Below are positions 6,946 to 12,856 of a stretch of 12,856 nucleotides of DNA, one piece after another. Location of the stretch: assembly GCA_964557715.1 (NCBI GenBank), contig CAZLAP010000005.1, forward strand, positions 1 through 12,856, written 5' to 3'. The notes below the pieces were generated by a model. The model had not been told where the DNA came from and ran no database searches. It was given only the letters and a program-made list of their open reading frames with translations. Source of the DNA: CAZLAP01 sp964557715 (GTDB lineage: Bacteria; Patescibacteriota; Minisyncoccia; Minisyncoccales; RBG-13-42-11). Made by a program: the position numbers and the translations under genes. Each line of letters starts with the position of its first letter. The first letter of the stretch is position 1.

Positions 6946-8549
6946 AATTATTAACTTCTGATTTAAAGATAAAATTTTTGGGGATTACTCCTGTTTTAAA
7001 AGATAAGACAGGAGTTTTAAATCCTCAAGAAATAGCCGCTTTATCAGCGCTTTTAACATTTAAAGGCAAGTCAATTAAAAAGATTTTTAAAGATATTGAA
7101 AAAAAAGGCGGAAAAGTCGGTGAAAAGATAAAATTGATTTTGCAAAAATCGTCTTTGCGCGGTCATGCTTCAATCGCGACCACGCCTTCGTTCTGCCTTA
7201 CCTATGAAGGCAGCAAGTTTTTGGATTGGGCTTTAACCGGTTTTTATTTTTCTTCATCTTTAGTTTCTTCAGGCAGGCGCACCGAAACAAACGAAAAAGA
7301 CATAGTTTTTCCTCGGGAAATTTACAATAATAAAAAAGCCAGGGAGATTTATTATCAGCGTTCAAAGAGAAATATTGATGCGCATAACCATTTTTTGTCA
7401 AAAGGAATAAGCAAGGACGAAGCTCGCAAAATTCTGCAGCAGGGGATATACGGCACCGGCATAATTCAGCTGCCTGTTGAATCCTTTATTGCCGTAAAGA
7501 GGGAATATGAAGCTGAAAAAGCATGGATGCCCGAAGAGATTGGTTTTTTTATTCAAGAAGTTGAAAAACAAGCCGAAAAAATGGGGATTGACTTGCTTTT
7601 GGCTACCAGGGCAGCTGCGCCAAGAAATGTTTATCCTTTCCCGAATATTTTTAAAAATCCCGATAAACTGAATATTGTCAGGGAATTGAAGGCAAAGGAA
7701 AAAATAGTTGACGGCAGGAAAATAATTTCAATTGAAACCCTGATAACAAAAGGCTTGAAAGAAAAAATAATTCAGTTAAAGAAAAAACAGAAGCAATTTT
7801 CTTCTTCTCTCCGGCAAATTAAAAAAAACTGGAAAATTTTGTCGTTTTTATACCAAGAAATTGTTCGGGATTATAATTCCGCTTTGCGCCTTAAAGTTTT
7901 ATCCGCGGTCCCTTTGGGAATCTGGACGGAAAAAAAAAGGCATCGCACTTGTCTTCAAGATGTTGAGTCAATTTTTTATTGTATTGATCGGACAGCCAAA
8001 GTTTTCAAAAAATTTGAACTTAAAATAAAAAACGGAAAAATCAAACAAAAAGAAATAGATGAAATTGAAAAAGTTTTTTCCTTGCCGCCTTCAATCAAAA
8101 GCGAAAAGGATCTTTTAAACAATTATCTTTTATCCGCCTTGGAATCGTTTGACGGCTATCAGAAGCTGATTAGCTTGAAAATAAAGCCGAAAGACGCAGT
8201 ATTCTTAATTCCCAGAGGAATAAAGACAGATATTTTACAGGAGTACGATTTATATAATTTCTTGATTGGTTATTATCCTTTAAGATTATGTGCCACTGCG
8301 GATGAAGAGATGAGAAGAAACACTTTGAAAGAAGCCGCCCTGATTAAAAAAACATTATCTCAAAAAGGTTATGGCTGGCTGGGTGATTTATTGGTTCCAA
8401 AATGCCAAACATTGGGTTTTTGTCCGGAAGAAAAAAGTTGCTTTGCGATATCAAAAATTGTTAAAGATTACGACTCTAAATTCCATAGAGAAATGAAAGA
8501 AGAACTGAAAAAACAATTTGAAAAAAATCTTAAAAATTTAGGCAAATGA
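6942..8549 (+). CDS. thyX: Double-domain flavin-dependent thymidylate synthase (ThyX family)
   Basis: The ThyX family converts dUMP to dTMP using FAD, NADPH and methylene-tetrahydrofolate, releasing tetrahydrofolate. Typical ThyX is 200-250 residues; this protein is 535 and contains two ThyX-like halves. The N-terminal half (about 1-240) has RGHASIA (73-79), a degenerate signature SGRRTETNE (110-118) in place of RHRxxSxNE, and a segment YGTGIIQLPVES resembling the substrate-binding strand. The C-terminal half (about 290-505) has WTEKKRHRT with an intact RHR (333-335), followed by ESIFY, then NFLIGYYPLRLCATADEEMR (439-458), matching the ThyX LR...AQ.EIR region. A lysine-rich linker (about 245-300) joins them. 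Cysteines at 488, 494 and 500 near the end resemble a small metal site. Its place between two Dcd-family genes, with ATGA overlaps on both sides, supports a role in dTMP synthesis. The domain call rests on motifs, and activity is inferred. Confidence 0.82.
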   Translation: MKLLTSDLKIKFLGITPVLKDKTGVLNPQEIAALSALLTFKGKSIKKIFKDIEKKGGKVGEKIKLILQKSSLRGHASIATTPSFCLTYEGSKFLDWALTGFYFSSSLVSSGRRTETNEKDIVFPREIYNNKKAREIYYQRSKRNIDAHNHFLSKGISKDEARKILQQGIYGTGIIQLPVESFIAVKREYEAEKAWMPEEIGFFIQEVEKQAEKMGIDLLLATRAAAPRNVYPFPNIFKNPDKLNIVRELKAKEKIVDGRKIISIETLITKGLKEKIIQLKKKQKQFSSSLRQIKKNWKILSFLYQEIVRDYNSALRLKVLSAVPLGIWTEKKRHRTCLQDVESIFYCIDRTAKVFKKFELKIKNGKIKQKEIDEIEKVFSLPPSIKSEKDLLNNYLLSALESFDGYQKLISLKIKPKDAVFLIPRGIKTDILQEYDLYNFLIGYYPLRLCATADEEMRRNTLKEAALIKKTLSQKGYGWLGDLLVPKCQTLGFCPEEKSCFAISKIVKDYDSKFHREMKEELKKQFEKNLKNLGK

Positions 8550-9085
8550 TTTTAGGCGTAAAAGAGCTTTTAAAATTGGTTAAGGAGAAAAAGCTGGTGG
8601 AAAATCTTTCAGAAAGAGAATTGAGGAATCCCGAAGGGGCCGGTTTTGATTTAAGGTTGGGTGAAATTTATTCAATTTCCGGCAAAGGTTTTTTAGGAAT
8701 AGAAGAAAGAAAAACGCCAAAAGCCAAATTGGCGGCAAGATACGACTCTAAAAGAAAAAAAATCTTTGTTTTCAAACCGGGGAAATATTATTTAATAAAA
8801 ACCATTGAAAGAGTCAATACGCCTGAAAATATTATGATTTTATTCAGGCAGCGCTCAACTATTCACCGCTCGGGTATGATGATTTTTACAGCCAATGTTT
8901 CTCCGGGTTACAAAGGGGAGCTGATTTTCGGTATTAAAAATCTCGGGCCTTGCCCCGTAGAAATTGAATTAGGGGCAAGAGTGGTTTATGCTATGTTTCA
9001 TGAAGTCAAGGGCAAAGCTAATCTGTATCGCGGACAATGGCAAGGCGGCAGGGTGGCGGCCAAGAAAAAAGAAAAACAAGTGTAA
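8546..9085 (+). CDS. dCTP deaminase/dUTPase superfamily protein, probable dUTPase-like paralogue
   Basis: This 179-residue protein belongs to the trimeric dUTPase/dCTP-deaminase fold. It has an N-terminal GAGFDLRLGE (31-40), RQRSTIHRSG (101-110) equivalent to the GRSSLGR box, SPGYKGELIFGIKN (119-132) equivalent to the DPGW-G-LE strand, and a C-terminal YRGQWQGGR (161-169) like the nucleotide-closing lid of Dcd. Aligned to the upstream dcd, the deaminase glutamate is replaced by glycine (G129) and the preceding aspartate by serine (S119). It is therefore unlikely to deaminate dCTP in the standard way. A dUTPase role would complete dCTP to dUMP next to ThyX, but the usual dUTPase aspartate is also absent at the aligned position. 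It could use another residue, assist Dcd, or bind nucleotide as a regulator. Its ATG overlaps the thyX stop (ATGA), and the C-terminus ends in a basic tail. Confidence 0.75.
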   Translation: MILGVKELLKLVKEKKLVENLSERELRNPEGAGFDLRLGEIYSISGKGFLGIEERKTPKAKLAARYDSKRKKIFVFKPGKYYLIKTIERVNTPENIMILFRQRSTIHRSGMMIFTANVSPGYKGELIFGIKNLGPCPVEIELGARVVYAMFHEVKGKANLYRGQWQGGRVAAKKKEKQV

Positions 9086-9100
9086 AAAATCGCAAGCCAT

Positions 9101-9132
9101 AACCCCGCAATTGTTCAAACGGGTTTTTGTTT
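9101..9132 (+). terminator. Candidate intrinsic terminator after the dcd-thyX-dcd2 unit
   Basis: AACCC (9101-9105) can pair with GGGTT (9121-9125), or CCCG (9104-9107) with CGGG (9120-9123). The second half runs into TTTTTGTTT. The loop is fairly long (12-15 bases) and the stem short, so efficiency is uncertain. Position supports the call: it lies 15 bases after the preceding stop and just before a candidate promoter. Confidence 0.55.
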
Positions 9133-9159
9133 GTAAAATCAATCAATTTTTACTAAAAT
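9131..9159 (+). promoter_or_regulatory. Candidate promoter for glyA-folD-deoC, predicting a nearly leaderless mRNA
   Basis: TTGTAA (9131-9136, four of six matches to -35) is followed by a 17-base spacer and TAAAAT (9154-9159, five of six matches to -10). The predicted start site falls at about 9165-9167, directly at the glyA ATG (9168), so the message would have almost no 5' leader. The region is very AT-rich, so chance matches are likely and support is moderate. Confidence 0.45.
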
Positions 9160-9167
9160 AAGATATT

Positions 9168-10421
9168 ATGAAGCAGACAAAACCGTTGTCCGTTGATTCT
9201 AAAATTTACGAATTGGTTAAGAAAGAAATCCAACGGCAGAAAAAAGGCTTTTCTCTAATCCCTTCGGAAAATTACGCCAGCCAGGCAGTTTTGTCTGTTA
9301 TGGGTACTCCTTTGAGTAATAAATATTCGGAAGGTTATCCGGGCAGAAGATATTACGGTGGGAACGAGTTTATTGACCGAATTGAACAAACGGCTATTGA
9401 CCGGGCGAAAAAACTGTTTAAAGCGGAATATGCCAATGTCCAGCCGCATTCAGGCTCGCAGGCAAACGCAGCTGTTTATCTTGCTTTATTGAATTACGGA
9501 GACAGAGTTTTGGGCATTGATTTGCCGTCAGGCGGCCATTTGACGCACGGATCGCCTGTTAATTTCTCCGGAAAATTGTATAAATTCGCTTATTACGGAG
9601 TTGAGCCTGAAACTGAAATGATTGATTTTAAAAATGTTGAAAAAACAGCTTTGAAATTTAAGCCAAAATTAATTATTGTCAGCACTACTTCTTATTCAAG
9701 GAAGCTTAATTTCAAAGCTTTCAGGATGATTGCCGATAAAATCAAAGCTTATTTAATGGCTGACATTGCCCATATAGCGGGCTTGGTTGTTGCCGGCCTT
9801 CATCCTCATCCTTTTCCTTGGTGCGATGTAGTTACCACTACCACTCATAAAACCTTGAGAGGGCCGCGCGGCGGCTTGGTATTGTCCAAGTTGAATTTAG
9901 CGGAAAAAATAGACAAGGCCGTTTTTCCGGGAATTCAGGGAGGGCCTTTGGAACACGTGATTGCCGCCAAGGCAGTTTGTTTTCTGGAAGCTATGAAGCC
10001 CGGTTTTAAAAAATATCAAAAACAGGTTGTTTTAAATGCTCAAGTTATGGCTGACGAATTTCAAAAGCAGGGGATAAGAGTGATTTCAGGAGGCACTGAC
10101 AACCACTTGATGGTTTTAGACGTTTCTCATTTTAAATGCAGCTCTAAAAAAATTGAAGACGAATTAGGCAAAATTGGGATTTTTGTTAACCGCAATCCCA
10201 TTCCTTTTGATAAAAAACCTCCTTATAGCCCTTCAGGCATCAGGCTGGGAACTCCGGCTGTAACCAGCAGAGGGTTCAAGGAGAAAGAATCAAGGGAAAT
10301 GGCGCAATTAATTGCCGTTTTAATGAAAAATATTAACAGTCAAAAAATCAAAAGACAAATTGAAAAAAGAGTGCTTGAATTAGCTTTAAAATTTCCGATT
10401 TATGCTGATTTTCAATGGTGA
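9168..10421 (+). CDS. glyA: Serine hydroxymethyltransferase
   Basis: GlyA is the PLP enzyme that converts serine and tetrahydrofolate to glycine and 5,10-methylene-tetrahydrofolate, the C1 donor for ThyX. It has 417 residues, the normal bacterial length. Visible signatures are SLIPSENYAS (29-38), YSEGYPGRRYYGG (53-65), QPHSGSQANAAVY, LPSGGHLTHGSPVNFSG, the PLP-contacting MADIAHIAGL (D199, H202), and the Schiff-base lysine in TTTTHKTLRGPRGG (K228). FPGIQGGPLEH and SGIRLGTPAVTSRG complete the family pattern. All key residues are present. The ATG at 9168 has no Shine-Dalgarno sequence and sits at the predicted transcription start. The 3' end overlaps folD by 20 bases, so the two are likely translationally coupled and together set folate C1 balance. 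Confidence 0.97.
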   Translation: MKQTKPLSVDSKIYELVKKEIQRQKKGFSLIPSENYASQAVLSVMGTPLSNKYSEGYPGRRYYGGNEFIDRIEQTAIDRAKKLFKAEYANVQPHSGSQANAAVYLALLNYGDRVLGIDLPSGGHLTHGSPVNFSGKLYKFAYYGVEPETEMIDFKNVEKTALKFKPKLIIVSTTSYSRKLNFKAFRMIADKIKAYLMADIAHIAGLVVAGLHPHPFPWCDVVTTTTHKTLRGPRGGLVLSKLNLAEKIDKAVFPGIQGGPLEHVIAAKAVCFLEAMKPGFKKYQKQVVLNAQVMADEFQKQGIRVISGGTDNHLMVLDVSHFKCSSKKIEDELGKIGIFVNRNPIPFDKKPPYSPSGIRLGTPAVTSRGFKEKESREMAQLIAVLMKNINSQKIKRQIEKRVLELALKFPIYADFQW

Positions 10422-11220
10422 AAAAAAAGCTAAAAAGATTTTATCGGATTTTAAAAAAAAGATAAAAGAACTGAAAATTAAGCCCGTTCTGGCGGCAATT
10501 TTAATCGGAGAAAACAAGGCCTCTGAATTGTACGTAAGATTAAAGAGGGAGGCAGGCGAAAGGATAGGAATAAAATTGAAGGTCTATAAATTTAACGAAA
10601 AAGCCAAAGAAAAAGACATTATTCAAAAGATAAAAGAGCTGAATGAGGACGAGTTAATCAGTGGGATTATTGTTCAGCTGCCGCTGCCCAAAAAATTCAA
10701 TCAGGATAGAATCGTTAAAACAATCAGCCCTTTGAAAGACGTTGACGGTTTTCTTAAAAATAGCGATTTTTTACCGGTTTTGCCTTCAGCGATTTTTTTC
10801 GCTTTGAAAAGCGCGGCAAAATCATTTAAAAATAAAAAGGTTTTAGCTTTGGTTAATTCAGAGATATTCGGCAAAACATTAAGTTCCTTTTTGGCTGAAA
10901 GAGGAATAAAAACAAATTATTTTTTAAGAAGAAAAAGATTAACTCCGAAAATAAAATCAAAAATAAAGTCAGCTGACGCGATAATTACAGCCTGCGGAGT
11001 TCCCGGCCTGCTTGCCGACGAGTGGAAAATTATTAAAAAAGGAATTATTCTGATTGATGCCGGCTTTCCGCCCGACGTAGAAAAAGAAAATCTAAAAGAA
11101 AAAGTTTCATTTTTAACGCCTACTCCCGGAGGGATAGGGCCCTTAACAGTCGCCTTGTTATTAAAAAATACTTATTTAGCGGCAAAAAAATATGGAAAAA
11201 ATAACTCAAGCAAGCGATAA
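10402..11220 (+). CDS. folD: Methylene-tetrahydrofolate dehydrogenase/cyclohydrolase (FolD), divergent
   Basis: FolD interconverts methylene-, methenyl- and 10-formyl-tetrahydrofolate, linking GlyA and ThyX to purine and formyl-Met supply. It has 272 residues, slightly shorter than usual. The folate-site motifs are kept: the YxxxK pair in ELYVRLKREA (Y44, K48), IVQLPLPKKF (91-99), KDVDGF (112-117) and the C-terminal TPTPGGIGPLTVALLLKNT (239-257). The dinucleotide half is eroded: the usual PCTPxG is LPSAIF (127-132), and the usual GRSxxVGxP is NSEIFGKTL (152-160), without the arginine that often helps bind NADP. The cyclohydrolase-type centre therefore looks complete, while the dehydrogenase cofactor preference may be altered or weak. 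It overlaps glyA by 20 bases and deoC by 29. FolD identity is strong; the functional effect of the changes is inferred. Confidence 0.9.
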   Translation: MLIFNGEKKAKKILSDFKKKIKELKIKPVLAAILIGENKASELYVRLKREAGERIGIKLKVYKFNEKAKEKDIIQKIKELNEDELISGIIVQLPLPKKFNQDRIVKTISPLKDVDGFLKNSDFLPVLPSAIFFALKSAAKSFKNKKVLALVNSEIFGKTLSSFLAERGIKTNYFLRRKRLTPKIKSKIKSADAIITACGVPGLLADEWKIIKKGIILIDAGFPPDVEKENLKEKVSFLTPTPGGIGPLTVALLLKNTYLAAKKYGKNNSSKR

Positions 11221-11911
11221 AGATATCGCTAGAATAATAGATGAAACGTTCCTTAAAAAGAGAGCGACTAATCAAGAAATAAAAAAAATCGCAGAAGAAA
11301 CAAAAAAATATAATTTTCGCGGATTTTGCGTTTTTCCGGAGCATACAAAATTGTCTAAAGAATTTCTTAGAGATACGGAAATAAAAGTGACTACTTTGAT
11401 TGATGAGCCGACTGGCGCCAGTTCTCACGAAAAAAGAGTTGAAATGGCTGAAAAAGCAAAAGAAGACGGTTCTGACGAAATTGACGTGGTAATGAAGATA
11501 GACGATTTTAAAAACGGAAAATACGATGAAGTTTTAAACGATCTTAAGGAAATTTGCCTGATTTTGCCGACAAAAATAATTATCGGTTCGGGCTATTTGG
11601 CTGATGAAGAAATTAAGAAAGCTTCGGAAATAGTCAAAGAAGCGGGAGCTATCTGCGTAAAAACAGCCACTCTGAAAGATCCTTTGGATAATTTAGAGTT
11701 GGAAGAAAAAGCCAAGCATATTAAGATAATGAAAGAATTTTCAGGAGGTATTTTGGTCAAGGCTTCCGGCGCCATAAGAAATTTGTCAGATGCTAAAAAA
11801 ATGATTGAGGTAGGGGCGGATATCATCGGGACGAGTTCCGGCGTGGAAATAGTTGACGAAGCTATCGGAAAGGAAAATAAAAAAACAAAAGACGGCAGAA
11901 TAGTTGAATAA
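11192..11911 (+). CDS. deoC: Deoxyribose-phosphate aldolase
   Basis: DeoC reversibly cleaves 2-deoxyribose-5-phosphate into acetaldehyde and glyceraldehyde-3-phosphate, the last step of deoxynucleoside breakdown. The 239-residue class I aldolase (TIM barrel) has the expected residues: DEIDVVM (D98), the Schiff-base lysine in VKTAT (K157) and the second lysine in VKASGAIR (K190). ADIIGTSSG (209-217) supplies the phosphate-binding end. Differences from typical DeoC include IDET instead of IDHT near residue 17, GSGYL instead of a glutamate-containing strand at 132-136, and VKTATLKDP instead of VKTSTG. The catalytic triad is intact, so activity is likely. The start at 11192 lies inside the folD 3' end (29-base overlap) without a Shine-Dalgarno sequence, implying coupled translation. 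It could feed deoxyribose carbon to glycolysis or balance deoxynucleotide pools with the thyX cluster. Confidence 0.92.
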   Translation: MEKITQASDKDIARIIDETFLKKRATNQEIKKIAEETKKYNFRGFCVFPEHTKLSKEFLRDTEIKVTTLIDEPTGASSHEKRVEMAEKAKEDGSDEIDVVMKIDDFKNGKYDEVLNDLKEICLILPTKIIIGSGYLADEEIKKASEIVKEAGAICVKTATLKDPLDNLELEEKAKHIKIMKEFSGGILVKASGAIRNLSDAKKMIEVGADIIGTSSGVEIVDEAIGKENKKTKDGRIVE

Positions 11912-11917
11912 GATAAA

Positions 11918-12856
11918 ATGAAAAATTATAAAATAACAATCGGTCTGGAGATTCACGTTGAATTGAATACCAAAACAAAAATGTTTTGTTCTTGTTTGAA
12001 TAATCCGGAAGAAATACAGCCCAATTTTAACGTTTGTCCCGTTTGTTTGGGGCATCCCGGCACGCTGCCGGCAATTAATCAGGAAGCGGTAAAAAAAGTG
12101 ATAAAAACGGGCTTGGCTTTGAATTGCCGAATTTCCGAACATTCCAAGTTTGACAGAAAAAATTATTTTTATCCCGATTTGCCCAAAGGCTATCAGGTTT
12201 CCCAATTATATTATCCTTTTTGCCTTAACGGCTTTTTGGAAATAGACGGCAGAAAAATCAAAATAAGAGAAATTCATCTTGAAGAAGATACCGGCAAATT
12301 GATACATCCTCCAGATGCTGGTTATTCTTTGGTTGACTTTAATAGAGCAGGGGTTCCTTTAATGGATTTGGCTACAGAGCCGGATATTAATTCTGCCAAG
12401 GAAGCCAGAAAATTCGCCCAGGAATTTCATTTACTTATGCATTATCTTGATGTTTCCGATGCTGATATGGAAAAAGGGGAGATGAGGGTGGAGGTGAATG
12501 TTTCTTTGAGCAAAAATCAGCCGGCTGGCAAAGAAAAATTAGGCACTAAAGTGGAAATTAAAAACCTCAACTCTTTTCGTTCAGTGGAAAGAGCTGTTGA
12601 TTACGAAGTTAAAAGACAAGCAGAGATTCTGAACAGGGGAGAAAAAATCGTTCAGGAAACTCGCGGCTGGCTGGATGAAAAAGAGATAACAGTCAGTCAA
12701 AGGAAAAAAGAAGAAGCGCATGATTATCGGTATTTTCCCGAACCGGATTTGCCTCCTTTGCATTTCAGCAAAAAAGAAATAGACAAAATCAGAGCTGAAG
12801 TTCCTGAATTACCCCAGCCGAAAAGGGAGCGTTTAAAAAAAGAATACAATTTATCC
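11918..12856 (+). CDS. gatB: Asp-tRNA(Asn)/Glu-tRNA(Gln) amidotransferase subunit B, 3'-partial
   Basis: GatB is the kinase/tRNA-binding subunit of GatCAB, which amidates misacylated Glu-tRNA(Gln) or Asp-tRNA(Asn) in bacteria lacking the direct synthetases. The frame is open from the ATG at 11918 to the window end (313 residues of about 475). Signatures include ITIGLEIHVELNTKTKMFC near the start and a zinc-type cysteine set (C24, C26, C40, C43). They are followed by FDRKNYFYPDLPKGYQVSQ (78-96), LEEDTGKL (121-128), DFNRAGVPLMDLATEPD, EIKNLNSFRSVERA, and DYRYFPEPDLPPL (269-281). The usual RCDANVS appears as RVEVNVS, a mild variant. The C-terminal YqeY-like domain is outside the window. The start is 6 bases after deoC with only a weak purine-rich upstream stretch. 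It implies that this organism makes Gln-tRNA and/or Asn-tRNA indirectly. Confidence 0.97.
   Translation, partial: MKNYKITIGLEIHVELNTKTKMFCSCLNNPEEIQPNFNVCPVCLGHPGTLPAINQEAVKKVIKTGLALNCRISEHSKFDRKNYFYPDLPKGYQVSQLYYPFCLNGFLEIDGRKIKIREIHLEEDTGKLIHPPDAGYSLVDFNRAGVPLMDLATEPDINSAKEARKFAQEFHLLMHYLDVSDADMEKGEMRVEVNVSLSKNQPAGKEKLGTKVEIKNLNSFRSVERAVDYEVKRQAEILNRGEKIVQETRGWLDEKEITVSQRKKEEAHDYRYFPEPDLPPLHFSKKEIDKIRAEVPELPQPKRERLKKEYNLS

Noticed and set aside
6943..10421. UGA recoded as an amino acid
   Set aside because: TGA ends dcd, thyX and glyA exactly at the expected protein ends, while tryptophan uses TGG and glycine uses GGN throughout.
11786..12205. Antisense open frame of 139 codons across deoC and gatB
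   Set aside because: It lies opposite two strongly conserved genes, has no recognisable domain and has a low-complexity aromatic-rich composition typical of antisense shadows.

Overview
The window is a dense, single-strand block of housekeeping genes from a bacterium with an AT-rich genome and lysine-rich proteins. Several traits point to the Candidate Phyla Radiation (Patescibacteria), most likely a Parcubacteria-like lineage. These are a short PheT that lacks the N-terminal tRNA-binding OB-fold, a fused two-domain ThyX next to two dCTP-deaminase/dUTPase-family genes, very short spacers, and translation starts with almost no Shine-Dalgarno sequence. The lineage is inferred from gene content and architecture, because no rRNA is present. 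TGA is a normal stop (dcd, thyX and glyA end in TGA), so the UGA-glycine code of Gracilibacteria/Absconditabacteria is excluded.

Layout, all on the + strand. Bases 2-4931 hold pheS (5'-truncated by the window edge), pheT and gyrB, nearly abutting. A 151-base gap (4932-5082) carries a near-consensus sigma70-type promoter followed at once by a small GNRA hairpin and a T-run. Bases 5083-6266 hold secE, nusG and rplK; rplA, the usual next gene, is not there. An 82-base gap (6267-6348) contains a 19-bp direct repeat bracketing two hairpins. Bases 6349-9085 hold dcd, a double-domain thyX and a second dcd/dut-family gene, joined by ATGA overlaps. A terminator-like hairpin and a candidate promoter (9101-9159) precede glyA, folD and deoC (9168-11911), which overlap one another. 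The window ends inside gatB.

The genes from 6349 to 11911 make a coherent route to dTMP: dCTP to dUTP (Dcd), possibly dUTP to dUMP (second family member), and dUMP to dTMP (ThyX). GlyA supplies methylene-tetrahydrofolate, FolD interconverts folate C1 units, and DeoC handles deoxyribose-5-phosphate. ThyX releases tetrahydrofolate directly, which suits a reduced genome that may lack dihydrofolate reductase.

Most noteworthy are the two-domain ThyX with a degenerate N-terminal active-site motif, the second Dcd-like protein without the deaminase glutamate or the usual aspartate, the FolD with an eroded nucleotide-binding motif, the promoter/hairpin arrangement before secE, the repeat/hairpin element before dcd, and the SD-poor starts with T at -1. 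No wholly new multi-gene defence or mobile system is visible.
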